From Mycobacterium avium subsp. avium (GTDB taxonomy: Bacteria > Actinomycetota > Actinomycetes > Mycobacteriales > Mycobacteriaceae): DNA of 64,000 nt. The DNA is taken from positions 2,914,001-2,978,000 of the forward strand of contig NZ_CP046507.1 of assembly GCF_009741445.1 (NCBI RefSeq), written 5' to 3'. Of the stretch, positions 50,350-60,836 are shown in pieces (within the stretch, counting starts at the first letter, position 1; every line of letters begins with the position of its first letter). A model generated the notes under the pieces. It worked only from the letters and a program-made list of their open reading frames with translations, searched no databases and was not told the DNA's origin. Made by a program: the position numbers and the translations under genes.

Positions 50350-51570
50350 TCAGGCGACCCGCTCGAAGACGGCGGCCAGGCCCTGGCCGCCGCCGATGCA
50401 CATCGTCTCCAGGCCGTAGCGGGCCTGGCGGCGGGTGAGCTCGCGTGCCAGGGTGGCCAGCATCCGGCCGCCGGTGGCGCCGACCGGATGGCCCAGCGAG
50501 ATCCCGGAGCCGTGCACATTGGTGCGGTCGTGGTCGGCGGCGCCGAACTTCCATTCCCGCATCACCGCAAGCGCTTGCGCGGCAAAGGCTTCGTTGAGCT
50601 CGATGAGGTCGATGTCGGACAGTGACAGCCCCGCCTTGGCCAGCGCCACCTCGGTGGCCGGGACCGGCCCGATGCCCATGATGTGAGGGGCGACCCCGGC
50701 CACTGCCCACGACACCAGCCGCACCAATGGCCTCAGGCCGTGCTCGTCGGCCTTCTCCGGCGTGGTCACCACGCACATCGAGGCCGCGTCGTTCTGCCCG
50801 CTGGCGTTGCCCGCCGTGACGGTGGCCTCTGGATCCTGTTCCAGCAGAACGGGTTTGAGCTTGCTCAGCGACTCCACCGAGGTATCCGCGCGCGGGTGTT
50901 CGTCGGTGTCGATCAGCTCGTCGCCGTGCCGGGTGGGCACCGCGACGGCGATGATCTCCTGGGCCAGGATGCCGTCTTTCTGCGCGGCCACCGCGCGCTG
51001 GTGTGACCGCACCGCCAGCTCGTCCTGCTCCTGGCGGGAAATGCCGTACTGGCGGCGCAGATTCTCGGCCGTTTCCAGCATGCCGCCGGGCACCGGGTAG
51101 CGCCGGCCCCCGGCCGTGGTGCGTCCGCGGGCCAGCCCGTCATGCACCCGCACACCGCTGCGGGCGCCGCCCCAGCGCATGTCGGTGGAGTAGAAGGCGA
51201 CGTTGCTCATGCTTTCGCAGCCGCCGGCGATGACCAGATCGTGATCGCCGTTGCGCACCTGCAGGCAGGCCTGGATCACGGCTTGCAGTCCCGAGCCGCA
51301 GCGCCGGTCGACCTGCATGCCCGGAACCGTCACCGGCAGACCGGAATCCAGTGCCACGACGCGTCCGATCGCCGGCGCCTCGCTGCTGGGATAGCAGTGC
51401 CCGAGAATGACGTCCTGCACGGCCTCGGGGGGCAACCCGGTTCGCTGCAACAGCCCACCGAGCGCCGCGACGCCGAGGTCGACGGCGGTGAGCGCCTTGA
51501 ACATTCCCCCGTAGCGGCCGATCGGCGTCCGGACGGGCTCGCAGATGACGGCTTCGCGGACCGCGCTCAC
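50350..51570 (-). CDS. Thiolase (acetyl-CoA acyltransferase)
   Basis: 406 residues. Nucleophile Cys in [10 protein letters not shown] near residue 90, His in [12 protein letters not shown] and second Cys in [13 protein letters not shown]: a complete degradative thiolase. GTG 51570 overlaps the SDR stop (GTGA). It would cleave the 3-ketoacyl-CoA made by the SDR encoded upstream, completing a beta-oxidation round. Confidence 0.93.
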   Translation of the reverse strand: MSAVREAVICEPVRTPIGRYGGMFKALTAVDLGVAALGGLLQRTGLPPEAVQDVILGHCYPSSEAPAIGRVVALDSGLPVTVPGMQVDRRCGSGLQAVIQACLQVRNGDHDLVIAGGCESMSNVAFYSTDMRWGGARSGVRVHDGLARGRTTAGGRRYPVPGGMLETAENLRRQYGISRQEQDELAVRSHQRAVAAQKDGILAQEIIAVAVPTRHGDELIDTDEHPRADTSVESLSKLKPVLLEQDPEATVTAGNASGQNDAASMCVVTTPEKADEHGLRPLVRLVSWAVAGVAPHIMGIGPVPATEVALAKAGLSLSDIDLIELNEAFAAQALAVMREWKFGAADHDRTNVHGSGISLGHPVGATGGRMLATLARELTRRQARYGLETMCIGGGQGLAAVFERVA

Positions 51571-52307
51571 AGGTGCCGGCCGCCCGTGATCTCCATGACG
51601 GTGCCGGTCATGTACGACGACATGTCGGAGGCCAAAAACAGCGCCACGCTGGCGACCTCGCTGGGCTCGCCGGCCCGGCCCATCGGCACCTCGGCCACCT
51701 TGGAGTCCCAAATGCGTTGCGGCATGGCCTCTGTCATCGCCGAGCGGATCAAACCGGGGGCGATCGCGTTCACCCGCACACCCAGGTAGGCCAGCTCCTT
51801 GGCGGCCGCCTTGGTCATGCCCACGATGCCGGCCTTGGCCGCCGAGTAGTTGGTCTGGCCGACCATGCCGACCTTGCCCGACACCGAGGACATGTTGATG
51901 ATGGCGCCGCGCTTGTTTTCCCGCATGATCGCCGCCGCCAACCGGGTGCCGTTCCAGGTGCCCTTCAAGTGCACGGCGATGACCTGATCGAACTGCTCCT
52001 CGGTCATCTTGCGCATGGTGGCGTCCCGGGTGATCCCGGCGTTGTTGACCATGATGTCCAGGCCGCCGAACCGCTCGACGGCGGTCTGGATCAGCGTTTC
52101 GACCTCGGACGACTTGGTGACGTCGCAGCGCACGGCCAGCGCCACCTGGTCACCGCCCAGCTGTTTGGCCGCGGTTTGCGTCGCCTCCAGATTGACGTCG
52201 CCGAGGACGACCCGCGCCCCTTCGGCGACGAACCGTTCGGCGATCGCGAACCCCAAACCTTGTGCGCCACCTGTGATGACCGCGGTCTGACCACTGAGCA
52301 AGGACAC
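51567..52307 (-). CDS. SDR, 3-hydroxyacyl-CoA dehydrogenase / FabG-like
   Basis: 246 residues. [12 protein letters not shown], catalytic Ser in [10 protein letters not shown] and YSAAK. The C-terminal block [14 protein letters not shown] is typical of FabG-like enzymes. GTG 52307 is chosen because AAGGGAGG lies 10 nt upstream. As first gene of the operon with a thiolase it probably oxidises 3-hydroxyacyl-CoA in beta-oxidation rather than serving fatty acid synthesis. Confidence 0.88.
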   Translation of the reverse strand: MSLLSGQTAVITGGAQGLGFAIAERFVAEGARVVLGDVNLEATQTAAKQLGGDQVALAVRCDVTKSSEVETLIQTAVERFGGLDIMVNNAGITRDATMRKMTEEQFDQVIAVHLKGTWNGTRLAAAIMRENKRGAIINMSSVSGKVGMVGQTNYSAAKAGIVGMTKAAAKELAYLGVRVNAIAPGLIRSAMTEAMPQRIWDSKVAEVPMGRAGEPSEVASVALFLASDMSSYMTGTVMEITGGRHL

Positions 52308-52332
52308 CTGTACCACGCCTCCCTTGAATTGG

Positions 52333-52380
52333 CCCCCGGCCGGGGGTGCCCGACGTCCGAATATCATATTTCATATAGGA
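52333..52380. promoter_or_regulatory. Divergent promoter region, SDR / acyl-CoA dehydrogenase
   Basis: A perfect palindrome CCCCCGGCCGGGGG (52333-52346) and an unusually AT-rich block (ATATCATATTTCATATAGGA, 52361-52380) lie between the divergent genes at 52307 and 52459. The AT-rich part could hold promoters for both. The island 19-bp palindrome is absent here, so this operon pair may be under other control, perhaps the GntR protein. Confidence 0.35.
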
Positions 52381-52458
52381 TCTGCCTCGATGCCGGGTAC
52401 CCGGCCCGGGCCGACGGAGGGGCCCGCCCCCTGCGGCGCAGGGATCCCGACCAGATAG

Positions 52459-53676
52459 GTGCCAGAAGAGGGAGCGTCCGCAGATGCCGGCGCTGAAGTC
52501 GCCGAGGTCTCGGAGCAGGATTTCGGCGAGATCCTGGCCCAGACCCGCCAGTTCGTCCGCACCGCCGTGGTGCCCCGCGAGCAGGAAATCCTGGACGGCG
52601 ACCGGGTGCCCGACGACCTGCGCGACCAGGCCAAGAAGATGGGGCTGTTCGGGTACGCCATCCCCCAGCAGTGGGGCGGGCTCGGCCTCAACCTGATGCA
52701 AGACGTCGAGCTGGCGATGGAATTGGGCTACACCTCGCTGGCGCTGCGTTCGATGTTCGGCACCAACAACGGCATCGCCGGTCAAGTGCTGGTCGGCTTC
52801 GGCACCGAGGCGCAAAAGGCTCGCTGGCTCGAGCCGATGGCGGCCGGCGACGTCGTCGCCTCCTTCGCCCTGACCGAACCCGGCGCCGGGTCCAACCCGG
52901 CCGGCCTGCGCACCAAAGCCGTTGCCGACGGCGACAATTGGGTGATCTCCGGGCAAAAGCGCTTCATCACCAACGCGCCCGTCGCCAACCTGTTCGTGGT
53001 GTTCGCCCGCACCCGGCCGGCCGACGACCAGGGACCCGGAATCGCCGTCTTCCTGGTTCCGGCGGACGCGGCGGGTGTGCAGGTCGGCGCCAAGGACGCC
53101 AAGATGGGCCAGGAGGGCGCCTGGACCGCCGATGTCAGCTTCGACGACGTCCGGGTCGGGGGCGACGCGCTGATCGGCGGCAGCGAGGACATCGGGTATC
53201 GCGCGGCGATGACCTCGTTGGCGCGCGGACGGGTGCACATCGCCGCCCTCGCGGTCGGCGCCGCGCAACGCGCGCTCGACGAATCGGTGTCCTACGCCTC
53301 CACCGCGACACAGGGCGGCACACCGATCGGAAACTTCCAGCTGGTGCAGGCCATGCTGGCCGACCAGCAGACCGAGGTGCTGGCCGGGCGCGCGCTGGTG
53401 CGCGAGGCCGCCCGGCTGTGGGTGACCGGCGAGGACCGCCGCGTGGCACCGTCGGCGGCCAAGCTGTACTGCACCGAAATGGCCGGCCGGGTGGCCGATC
53501 TCGCGGTCCAGGTGCACGGCGGCAGCGGCTACATGCGCGGTGTCCCGGTGGAACGCATCTACCGCGACGTGCGCCTGCTGCGGCTCTACGAGGGCACCAG
53601 CGAGATACAGCGTCTGATCATCGGGTCGAACCTCGTCAAGGCGGCCCAGCGAGCCACTACCACGAAGGAGCGCTGA
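52459..53676 (+). CDS. Acyl-CoA dehydrogenase
   Basis: 405 residues. FALTEPGAGSNPAGLRT, GRVHIAALAVGAAQRALDE and catalytic Glu in LYEGTSEIQRLI. It has all marks of an active flavoenzyme. GTG 52459 is used; the ribosome site is weak and the first ~15 residues look non-conserved, so the true start may be later. It overlaps the next gene by one base (TGATG). Confidence 0.9.
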   Translation: MPEEGASADAGAEVAEVSEQDFGEILAQTRQFVRTAVVPREQEILDGDRVPDDLRDQAKKMGLFGYAIPQQWGGLGLNLMQDVELAMELGYTSLALRSMFGTNNGIAGQVLVGFGTEAQKARWLEPMAAGDVVASFALTEPGAGSNPAGLRTKAVADGDNWVISGQKRFITNAPVANLFVVFARTRPADDQGPGIAVFLVPADAAGVQVGAKDAKMGQEGAWTADVSFDDVRVGGDALIGGSEDIGYRAAMTSLARGRVHIAALAVGAAQRALDESVSYASTATQGGTPIGNFQLVQAMLADQQTEVLAGRALVREAARLWVTGEDRRVAPSAAKLYCTEMAGRVADLAVQVHGGSGYMRGVPVERIYRDVRLLRLYEGTSEIQRLIIGSNLVKAAQRATTTKER

Positions 53677-54497
53677 TGGCCGGAAAGCTCGAGGGGCGAG
53701 TAGCTTTCATCACCGGGGCGGCCCGCGGCCAGGGCCGTGCGCATGCGGTCCGGATGGCCGCCGAGGGCGCCGACATCATCGCCGTCGACATCGCCGGCAA
53801 GCTGCCCTCGTGCGTTCCCTACGATCCGGCGAGCCCGGAGGACCTGAGCGAAACCGTGCGCCTGGTCGAGGCCGCGAACCGCCGGATCGTCGCCGCGGTG
53901 GTGGACACCCGCGACTTCGACGGGCTGCGAAAGGTGGTGGACGACGGCGTGGCCGCGTTGGGGCGCCTCGACATCATCGTCGCCAACGCCGGGGTCGCGG
54001 CCCCCCAGGCCTGGGACGACATCACCCCGGAAGACTTCCGCGACGTCATGGACATCAACGTCACCGGCACCTGGAACACGGTGATGGCCGGCGCGCCCCG
54101 GATCATCGAGGGCGGCCGCGGCGGCTCCATCATCCTGATCAGTTCGGCGGCGGGAATGAAGATGCAGCCGTTCATGATTCACTACACGGCCAGCAAGCAC
54201 GCGGTGACCGGGCTGGCGCGGGCGTTCGCCGCGGAGTTGGGCAAGCATTCGATCCGGGTCAACAGCGTCCATCCCGGACCGGTGAACACGCCGATGGGCT
54301 CGGGCGACATGGTCACCGCGGTGGGCCAGGCCATGGAGACCAACCCGCAGCTGTCGCACGTGCTGACACCGTTTTTGCCCGACTGGGTCGCCGAGCCGGA
54401 GGATATCGCCGACACGGTGTGCTGGTTGGCCAGCGACGAATCGCGCAAGGTCACCGCCGCCCAGATCCCGGTCGATCAGGGCTCGACCCAGTACTGA
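53676..54497 (+). CDS. Mycofactocin-coupled SDR
   Basis: 273 residues. TGAARGQGRAHAVRMAAEGA followed by DIIAVDIAG is the diagnostic nucleotide-binding region of this family, with an insertion (SCVPYDPASPEDLSETV) that covers the NAD so it does not exchange freely. Catalytic Ser in LISSAAG and YTASK. Family members rely on mycofactocin for re-oxidation. It is coupled to the acyl-CoA dehydrogenase gene. Together with the NDMA alcohol dehydrogenase at 1468 it links the island to mycofactocin. Confidence 0.9.
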   Translation: MAGKLEGRVAFITGAARGQGRAHAVRMAAEGADIIAVDIAGKLPSCVPYDPASPEDLSETVRLVEAANRRIVAAVVDTRDFDGLRKVVDDGVAALGRLDIIVANAGVAAPQAWDDITPEDFRDVMDINVTGTWNTVMAGAPRIIEGGRGGSIILISSAAGMKMQPFMIHYTASKHAVTGLARAFAAELGKHSIRVNSVHPGPVNTPMGSGDMVTAVGQAMETNPQLSHVLTPFLPDWVAEPEDIADTVCWLASDESRKVTAAQIPVDQGSTQY

Positions 54498-54545
54498 GCG
54501 CCGGCCCCGGGAATAGATCACGCGCGTCGCGCACTTGCAGGCCAC

Positions 54546-54974
54546 ATGAAACCCTTCAGCGAATCCGAACGCCAGGAGTTCCTCGCCGGCACACACGTCG
54601 CGGTCCTATCGGTCGAGGCCACCGACGGCCGCCCGCCGGCCGCCGTCCCGATCTGGTACGACTATACCCCCGGCGGCGACATCCGGATCATGACCGGGGC
54701 GTCCAGTCGCAAGGCCCGGCTCATCGAGCGGGCGGGCAAGGTCACTGTGGTGGTCCAGCGCGAGGAGCCGCCGTATCAGTACGTGGTGGTGGAGGGCACC
54801 GTCGTCGACGCCACCAAGCCGGCCCCGTCCGACGTGCAATTGGCCGTCGCCATCCGTTACCTGGGCGAGGACGGTGGGCGCGCGTTCGTGCAAAGCCTGG
54901 AGGGTGTCGAGGAGGTGCTGTTCACCATCCGGCCCGACCGCTGGCTGAGCGCCGACTTCACCGGCGACCTCTGA
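54546..54974 (+). CDS. PPOX-class (pyridoxamine oxidase-like) FMN/F420-binding protein
   Basis: 142 residues. Split-barrel fold: HVAVLSVEATDGRPPAAVPIWYDYTPGG, then IRIMTGASSRKARLIERAGKV and VVVEGTVV. Mycobacterial members often use F420. It lies 48 nt after the mycofactocin SDR stop and may be cotranscribed. A reductase or sensor role is plausible; the substrate is unknown. Confidence 0.8.
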   Translation: MKPFSESERQEFLAGTHVAVLSVEATDGRPPAAVPIWYDYTPGGDIRIMTGASSRKARLIERAGKVTVVVQREEPPYQYVVVEGTVVDATKPAPSDVQLAVAIRYLGEDGGRAFVQSLEGVEEVLFTIRPDRWLSADFTGDL

Positions 54975-54978
54975 GGCG

Positions 54979-56055
54979 TCAGCCGATCAGCTCGAGGGTG
55001 CCCAGCTCGCGGATCGCCCGGCGGCCGCGGCCCAGCATGGTGAGCACCATGTCGTCGCCGCGCTCGGTGGCCGCGGCGAACGCGAACCCCAGCGCGGAGA
55101 TCAGCGGCGCCTGCAGCACCCCGAGCCGGTAGTCGCGCCAACAGGTTTCGCGGTCGTAGCCGCTGACCCCGCCGGCCACCAGCGCGCGGTGGTAGTCGGC
55201 GACGAGCTCTTCCTCGATGGCCGCGCGCAGCGGCGAATCCAGGCTGGTCGCGGTGAAGTAGGCGAGGTCGCGGGCCGGAAGGCCGACCCCGAGCGTCTGC
55301 CAGTCGACCACACTCACCCTGGTTCGGTCCGGGTCGAACAGCAGGTTGTCCAGCCGGTAGTCGCCGTGCAGCAGGGCGAACCGGTCATACTCGGACAGCA
55401 GCCACGGCGCGATCACACCCATTGCCGCGGCGAAGGTTTCGCGGTCTTCGGCGCTCATCCGATCGCCCAGCCGCTCCAGCGTGATGTCGGCGCTCATCTT
55501 CGCCACCTCGCCCATGCCGCCCGCCCCGGCTTCGTCGGGCCGCCCGAACGCGATGCCCGGGAAGTCGAGCCACACCGGGTCACACCAGCTGGGCGCGTGC
55601 AGACCGGCCAGCGCGGTGACCGCAAGCCGCGCCTCGGTTTCACCGCAGCCCAACAGCTGATCGCCCTGCACCGCCGGAGCCTGGTCGGCCAGCAGCAGGG
55701 CGAAATCCATTGCGTCCTCGGTGATCTCGGAGTAGAAGCAGCGCGGTGTCGGCACCTGCACCCGGTCGGCCACCGAGGAGTAGAACGCGCATTCGCTGCG
55801 GTAGCCGATGACCACCCGGTCGCGCACGGTGTCGTCCTGAGCGGGAAGTTTGATCACGAAGGTCTGCGGCAGGTCACCGGGATCGGTGGCGTAGCGGGCC
55901 GTCACCCGATAGGTGGCCCCGGTCTGCCCGGTGCCGATCGCGGCCACGTCCACCTCGGCGACCTCGACGGGAGCGCCGCGCCCGCTCAGCGCCGCCGACA
56001 GCCACTGCGGGGTGACGTCGCCGGGGTAACGCGGTATCGACAGCACAGCACTCAT
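54979..56055 (-). CDS. APH/ACAD10-like phosphotransferase
   Basis: 358 residues of the protein-kinase-like phosphotransferase fold. FVIKLP provides the nucleotide Lys, LLHGDYRLDNLLF the catalytic Asp, and VVDWQ the metal Asp. Such proteins next to acyl-CoA dehydrogenases often phosphorylate hydroxy acids before dehydration (ACAD10/11-like), which would fit here, although resistance-type kinases share the fold. AGGAGG precedes the ATG at 56055. Confidence 0.82.
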   Translation of the reverse strand: MSAVLSIPRYPGDVTPQWLSAALSGRGAPVEVAEVDVAAIGTGQTGATYRVTARYATDPGDLPQTFVIKLPAQDDTVRDRVVIGYRSECAFYSSVADRVQVPTPRCFYSEITEDAMDFALLLADQAPAVQGDQLLGCGETEARLAVTALAGLHAPSWCDPVWLDFPGIAFGRPDEAGAGGMGEVAKMSADITLERLGDRMSAEDRETFAAAMGVIAPWLLSEYDRFALLHGDYRLDNLLFDPDRTRVSVVDWQTLGVGLPARDLAYFTATSLDSPLRAAIEEELVADYHRALVAGGVSGYDRETCWRDYRLGVLQAPLISALGFAFAAATERGDDMVLTMLGRGRRAIRELGTLELIG

Positions 56056-56103
56056 CGCGGCACGCCTCCTGGATGCAGATCCGACTGACAAACTGTAAGG
56101 CAT

Positions 56104-56120
56104 ACCGCAAGAGTTGCGGT
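56104..56120. promoter_or_regulatory. Perfect dyad in front of the phosphotransferase gene
   Basis: ACCGCAA-GAG-TTGCGGT has 7-bp perfect arms. It lies 13 bp after the irtB stop and 49 bp before the phosphotransferase start on the same strand. It could be an operator or the stem of a terminator for irtAB, but there is no T-tract. Confidence 0.4.
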
Positions 56121-56133
56121 CAACCGCGGTGAG

Positions 56134-57870
56134 CTAACCGGCCGGAATCCGCCATTCGGCGGCCTCGTGCTGCTGCCGCCAGAATTCGGCGAAACGCCCG
56201 CCCGCGTCGCGCAATTCGTCGACCGTTCCGTCCTCGACCACCCGTCCGTCGTCGAGGAACAGGACGCGGTCGGCGTGCCCGATGCTGGCCAGCCGGTGCG
56301 CCACGATGACCTGGGTGCGCGAGCGCGGGTCGGCGGTGAGCGCGTCGACGACCGCCGCCTCGTTCTCGGTGTCCAACGCGCTGGTCGCCTCGTCGACCAG
56401 CAGTATGGGCGCCGGTTTGAGCAGTGCGCGGGCGATGCTGACCCGCTGGCGTTCACCGCCGGACAGCGCCGAGCCGGCCTCCCCGACCACGCTGTCGGCG
56501 CCGTCGGGCAGTCGTGCAACGAGCTCGTCGACGCGGGCCAGCGCCACCGCGCGCGCGTAGGCGTCGTCGCCGGCGCCGGGATCACCGGCCAGCACGTTGT
56601 CGCGGATGGAGCCGTGGAACAGGTAGGGGTGCTGGAACACCACGCTGCTGGCCGCGCGGCGGGATTCGGCGTCCAGCGTCGCCGCGTCCACGCCGTCGAT
56701 GCGCACCCGGCCCCGGGTGGGCTCGTGCAGTCCGGCGATCAACGCCAAAATGGTGCTCTTGCCCGATCCGGACGGTCCGACGATCGCCGTCGTGCTGCCC
56801 GGCTCCAACGAGAAGCTCACCCCGTCGAGCACCGGCGCGCTCGCCCCGTCGTAACGGAAGACGACGTCGTCGAACTCGATGCGCGGCGCCGCGGTGCCCG
56901 GCAGGGACGCCGAGCCGGCGTTCATTTGCGGCGCGGTGAGCACGGCGCGGATGTTGTCGAGCGTGGCGCGGGTGCTCTCCAGTGCGGGCGCCAGCTCGCT
57001 GATGGTGGTGAACGGCTCGAGGTAGCGCACGATGACGACGATCAGCGCGATGGCCTCGGCCACCGTCAGCGTGCCGTTGACGGTAAGCGCGGTGGCGGTC
57101 CCGGCCAGCAGGATCAGGGCCAGCTGGCTGGCCAGGCTGAACAGCAGCTGGCCCGGGACCTGCATGGCCAGCAGGCGCATCGTCGCGCCGTGCTGGGCGG
57201 CCAGCGCGTCGCCGACCAGGCTGCGCGCCGGCTCGACGCGCCGCGCGGCCCGCAGCGCCTGCTGGGTGCGGGCGAACTCGATGATCCGCTCGGTGAGCGC
57301 GCTATGGGCTTCGGCGGCAGTCGAATCGGCGCGCCGCGCCAGGCGCGCCGACGCCCACAGCGCGCCCAGCATCAGCGGCAGCCCGCCCAGCGCGGCCAGC
57401 CCCAGTTGCCAGGACACCGGCACTATCGCCACCGCGATGGCGGCGGGCAGCAGCACCGCCGAGATCAGCGGCGTGAGCAGGTTGACCACCAGGCCGACCA
57501 GTTCCGGGCCGGTGGCCGCGATGGCCTGCCGGGCCGTCGCGGTGTGCTCGGCGGTGAACCAGTCCAGCCGCACCCCGGGCAGCCGGTCGGCCACGTCGTG
57601 CTGGCTGTGGTCGAGCACCGCGAAACCCAGGTTGAAGCCGATGCGCGCGGTGGCGGTGTCGATCGCCCAGCCGATCGCGGTGGCGGCGGTCAGCCAGCCC
57701 AGCCAGACCAGCGCCCGGTGCGGGGTGCCGCTGAACAGCGCGCCCACCAGCGGCACCAGCAGAACGGTGGCCACCGCGCGCACCGCGACGGACAGCAGGG
57801 CCAGCACCGTATAGGCGACGACCTTGTTGCGGCGGTCCGCCGGGACCAGGCTCAGCCAGGTGCGAATCAT
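56134..57870 (-). CDS. irtB: IrtB, iron-siderophore ABC transporter subunit
   Basis: 578 residues. Type IV exporter-like fold: six TM helices in the first ~310 residues and a complete ABC ATPase (Walker [10 protein letters not shown], signature LSGGERQR, Walker B ILLVDEA). With IrtA it forms the inner-membrane heterodimer that imports ferric mycobactin/carboxymycobactin. The ATG overlaps the irtA stop (ATGA), as in the irtA-irtB pair of M. tuberculosis. Length fits IrtB (579 residues in M. tuberculosis). Confidence 0.93.
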   Translation of the reverse strand: MIRTWLSLVPADRRNKVVAYTVLALLSVAVRAVATVLLVPLVGALFSGTPHRALVWLGWLTAATAIGWAIDTATARIGFNLGFAVLDHSQHDVADRLPGVRLDWFTAEHTATARQAIAATGPELVGLVVNLLTPLISAVLLPAAIAVAIVPVSWQLGLAALGGLPLMLGALWASARLARRADSTAAEAHSALTERIIEFARTQQALRAARRVEPARSLVGDALAAQHGATMRLLAMQVPGQLLFSLASQLALILLAGTATALTVNGTLTVAEAIALIVVIVRYLEPFTTISELAPALESTRATLDNIRAVLTAPQMNAGSASLPGTAAPRIEFDDVVFRYDGASAPVLDGVSFSLEPGSTTAIVGPSGSGKSTILALIAGLHEPTRGRVRIDGVDAATLDAESRRAASSVVFQHPYLFHGSIRDNVLAGDPGAGDDAYARAVALARVDELVARLPDGADSVVGEAGSALSGGERQRVSIARALLKPAPILLVDEATSALDTENEAAVVDALTADPRSRTQVIVAHRLASIGHADRVLFLDDGRVVEDGTVDELRDAGGRFAEFWRQQHEAAEWRIPAG

Positions 57871-60476
57871 CGGGCAACCTCCCCGGCCGTGCCGACGGTC
57901 ACCGCGTCGCGCCGGCCGCCCTCCCACAGCCGCCGGTACCGGCCGTCGGCGGCCAGCAGTTCCTCGTGCCTGCCGCGCTCGACGATGCGGCCGTGGTCGA
58001 GCACGACGATCTGGTCGGCCCGGGTGATGGTGTGCAACCGGTGGGCGATCACCAGCACGGTGCGGTTCCGCGTCAACCGGTTAAGTGCTTGCTGCACAAG
58101 GTATTCCGATTCCGGATCGGCGAACGCGGTGGCCTCGTCGAGGATCAGGATCTCGGTGTCGGCCAGGATGGCGCGGGCGATGGTGAGGCGTTGCCGCTCC
58201 CCGCCCGACAGCCCGACGCCGGCGCCCAGCACGGTGTCATAGCCGTGCGGTAGCCGCATGATGCGGTCGTGGATCTGCGCCTCGCGCGCGGCTTGCTCGA
58301 TCTGCGCGGCGGTGGCGTCGGGCACCGCCAGGGCGATGTTCTGCGCGACCGTCCCGTGCACCAACTGCGTCTCCTGCAGCACGAATCCGACCCGGGCGTA
58401 GAGCTCGTCGGCCGTCATCGACCGAATGTCGCGCCCCCCAACGGTTATCGAGCCCCGGTCGACGTCGTGGAAGCGGGCCAGCAGGGCGGCCAGCGTCGAC
58501 TTGCCGGATCCCGACGGGCCGACCAGCGCGGTGAGGGTGCCGGGCCGCAGCGTCAGCGACACGTCGTGGATCACCGGAACGTCGGGGCGGTAGCCGAAAC
58601 CGACGTTGTCGAACACCACCGCCTGCGCCGACTCCCCGGTGGGCTCGCCCGGCTCGCGCACCTCGAGTTCGGGTTCGTCCAGCGTGTTCTGCAGGCGCCG
58701 GGCCGCCAGCATGCCGGCCCGGATACCGCCGAGGCCGTAGGCGATGCCGAGCAGTCGTGCGCCAAAGGTGGTGCCCAGCAACAGGAACGGCAGCAGATTC
58801 ACCGGATCCATCCGGCCCGCGACCACGAGCAGGGTGCCGACGGCCGCGATGAGCCACAGGAAGGTCGAGGGACGCGTGACCAGGTCCATGAAGGTCTTCT
58901 TGCCGGCCAGCGGGCGCTGCCAGGCGACCAGGAAGCCGACGTACTCGTCGAGGCGGCGCCGGAAACTCGATGCGGCGGCACCACCGAAGACCCGGATCAC
59001 CGGCTGGCCCTCCAGGTAGGCGCCGGCCTCGTCGCTCATCGTCTCGGCCCAGCGCTGCGACTGCGGGATGCGGGGCCCCGACTGGATCGTCAGCGACGAC
59101 GTCAGCACCAGGTAAACCAGCACCGGCACGAACAGCACCAGCGCCACCCGCCAGTCGACCGCGAACAGGTAGACCAGCACCGCGACCGGCGCCACCACCG
59201 CGGCGACCGCGTCCGGGATGGCGTGGGTGACCAGGTAGTGCAGCGACAGCGTGTCGTCCTGCAGCAGCTGCTTGATGGAGCCCGATCCGCGGGCGGTGAA
59301 CCAGCCCAGCGGCAGCCGGGAAAGCTTGCGCAGCAAGGCCGAACGAAGGTCGCGGGCGAACCGCGCGTCGACGACATGCAGCCACAGCGTGAGCGCAGCG
59401 CCCAGCAACGCCCCCAGACCCAGCAGCGACACCGCGGCGATGCCGACGTCCCACAGCCGGGCGGCGGGCGCCCCGGCCACCAGGCGCCGGGCCAGCTCGA
59501 CCAGCAGCACGAACGGCGCCAGTTGGATCACCGTGATCACCGCCTGCAGCACGCCGGACAGGATCAGCGCCCAGCGCAGCGGTGCCAGCAACCGGCCGGC
59601 GGCCTGGGCGCGCCAGTTTCCGCGCACCGCCGGCACCGGCGCGGCCTCGGGCTGACGTTGGGGCGAATCGACCTGTGCCGCAATGTCCTCCGCGGCTTCG
59701 GTGCCGCCGTCGGTGGTGGCCGACTCGTCCCCGCGGCGGGTGCCCATCGCGCGCCCGGCGCTCCAGTAGGCCTGGGCGTGCACCTCGGACTTGGGGAAGC
59801 CGAACTCGTCGCGCAGCCGGGCGCGCACGTGCTTGAGCGTGGTGGCCTCGGGAGTCGCCCACGCGTACCAGTTGGACCAGTCGCGGCTTTCCAGTGCCGC
59901 GGCAAGCGATTTCTCGTCGCGCCGGGCGACCCAGTGCACCCGCAGCCGGGGGTGCACGGCAATCGGGATCAGGGTGTCGTCGTCGTGGTGCTGTTCGAGG
60001 TACATCTCGATCGGGACGTCGTCGGGGACGACGCCGATGATGCCGTTCATTCCGGGGATGGATGCCGAGTCCCCGATCAGCAGGTAGCCGGCGGGCTGCT
60101 CGTCGGGCACGTCGAACCGGGACGAGCCCATCAGCGCCATCACGGCGATGGTGGCGCCGGGCTGCACGGTGCGCGCCCACCGCGACGCCGGCCCGGCGGG
60201 GTCGTGCAGCACGACGTCGACCGCGAACCGTCCGGCGGCGGGGTCGGCCTCCGAAATCGTGTAGGCGCGCTGGAATTCGGTTTTCGACCCGTCCGGGTCC
60301 GGGAACCAGAACCGCAGCCAGGCGGCGGGCTCGGCATCCACGTCCTCGAAGAGCGTGGGTGAGGTCATGCGGACCCGCACGAAATGCGGTGCGATCCGGA
60401 CGGTTTCGAGCACCGTCGCGGTGTGGTCGCGGGCGCCGAAGCTGCGCAGCATCACACCCTGGAGGCCGCGGGCCAT
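57867..60476 (-). CDS. irtA: IrtA, siderophore-reducing ABC transporter subunit
   Basis: 869 residues. The N-terminal ~270 residues are a siderophore-interacting FAD domain ([11 protein letters not shown] for [19 protein letters not shown] for the pyridine nucleotide), in the cytoplasm, which reduces Fe(III)-mycobactin. Six TM segments follow (residues ~310-590), then an ABC ATPase with [17 protein letters not shown] and [14 protein letters not shown] precedes the ATG at 60476. An IdeR-type box lies about 180 bp upstream, so it should be repressed by iron. Confidence 0.95.
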   Translation of the reverse strand: MARGLQGVMLRSFGARDHTATVLETVRIAPHFVRVRMTSPTLFEDVDAEPAAWLRFWFPDPDGSKTEFQRAYTISEADPAAGRFAVDVVLHDPAGPASRWARTVQPGATIAVMALMGSSRFDVPDEQPAGYLLIGDSASIPGMNGIIGVVPDDVPIEMYLEQHHDDDTLIPIAVHPRLRVHWVARRDEKSLAAALESRDWSNWYAWATPEATTLKHVRARLRDEFGFPKSEVHAQAYWSAGRAMGTRRGDESATTDGGTEAAEDIAAQVDSPQRQPEAAPVPAVRGNWRAQAAGRLLAPLRWALILSGVLQAVITVIQLAPFVLLVELARRLVAGAPAARLWDVGIAAVSLLGLGALLGAALTLWLHVVDARFARDLRSALLRKLSRLPLGWFTARGSGSIKQLLQDDTLSLHYLVTHAIPDAVAAVVAPVAVLVYLFAVDWRVALVLFVPVLVYLVLTSSLTIQSGPRIPQSQRWAETMSDEAGAYLEGQPVIRVFGGAAASSFRRRLDEYVGFLVAWQRPLAGKKTFMDLVTRPSTFLWLIAAVGTLLVVAGRMDPVNLLPFLLLGTTFGARLLGIAYGLGGIRAGMLAARRLQNTLDEPELEVREPGEPTGESAQAVVFDNVGFGYRPDVPVIHDVSLTLRPGTLTALVGPSGSGKSTLAALLARFHDVDRGSITVGGRDIRSMTADELYARVGFVLQETQLVHGTVAQNIALAVPDATAAQIEQAAREAQIHDRIMRLPHGYDTVLGAGVGLSGGERQRLTIARAILADTEILILDEATAFADPESEYLVQQALNRLTRNRTVLVIAHRLHTITRADQIVVLDHGRIVERGRHEELLAADGRYRRLWEGGRRDAVTVGTAGEVAR

Positions 60477-60657
60477 TAGCGCTCCTTTCTCGCGGCGCGC
60501 CGGACACCGGCCTCGCCGATCCGACGCCCGGGCAGCATCGTCGCCGCCGGGGCCGCGGCCAATCCCGGTCTCGTCACCCGGGCGTGCCCGGGCGGGTGGC
60601 ATCCCCGTTCGCCGACCACCGGCCAGCCGCTCACGACTCGGTACGTCACCCACAAAC

Positions 60658-60676
60658 TAAGGGTTGCCTTACCAAA
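60658..60676 (-). promoter_or_regulatory. IdeR-type iron box upstream of irtA
   Basis: On the minus strand TTTGGTAAGGCAACCCTTA matches the IdeR consensus TTAGGTTAGGCTAACCTAA at about 13 of 19 positions, with the GGTnAGGCnAACC-like core. It is in the irtA leader region, where IdeR with bound Fe(II) would repress the transporter. The leader between box and start (60477-60657) has no gene. Confidence 0.7.
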
Positions 60677-60680
60677 GGTC

Positions 60681-60836
60681 AACCTGCGGGCCCGGCCGCT
60701 GCCGGCTCGGCTGCGCGACCGGCTCTACGACCGGGTCGCCGACGTCCGGTAGCGCCTGTTCGGCAAGTACGACACTCGCCCGCTGCCGGCGCCCGACGTG
60801 CGGGCCCGGTTCATCGAGGACTGGCCGGCGTCAGTC
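60681..60836 (+). pseudogene. Remnant of a DCC-family (DUF393) gene
   Basis: Reading from 60681, the frame gives LRDRLYDRVADVR, a TAG stop, then RLFGKYDTRPLPAPDVRARF. This is the C-terminal pattern of thiol-disulfide oxidoreductase-like DCC proteins, in which the stop position is usually Tyr (TAC to TAG would explain it). The N-terminal part with the DCC motif is missing; its place is taken by the iron box and irtA leader. A decayed gene fragment is the best explanation. Confidence 0.6.

Noticed and set aside
56091..56109. Seventh island palindrome (AACTGTAAGGCATACCGCA)
   Set aside because: About 12 of 19 matches but no symmetric right half, and it lies outside the catabolic operons; kept only as a side remark.
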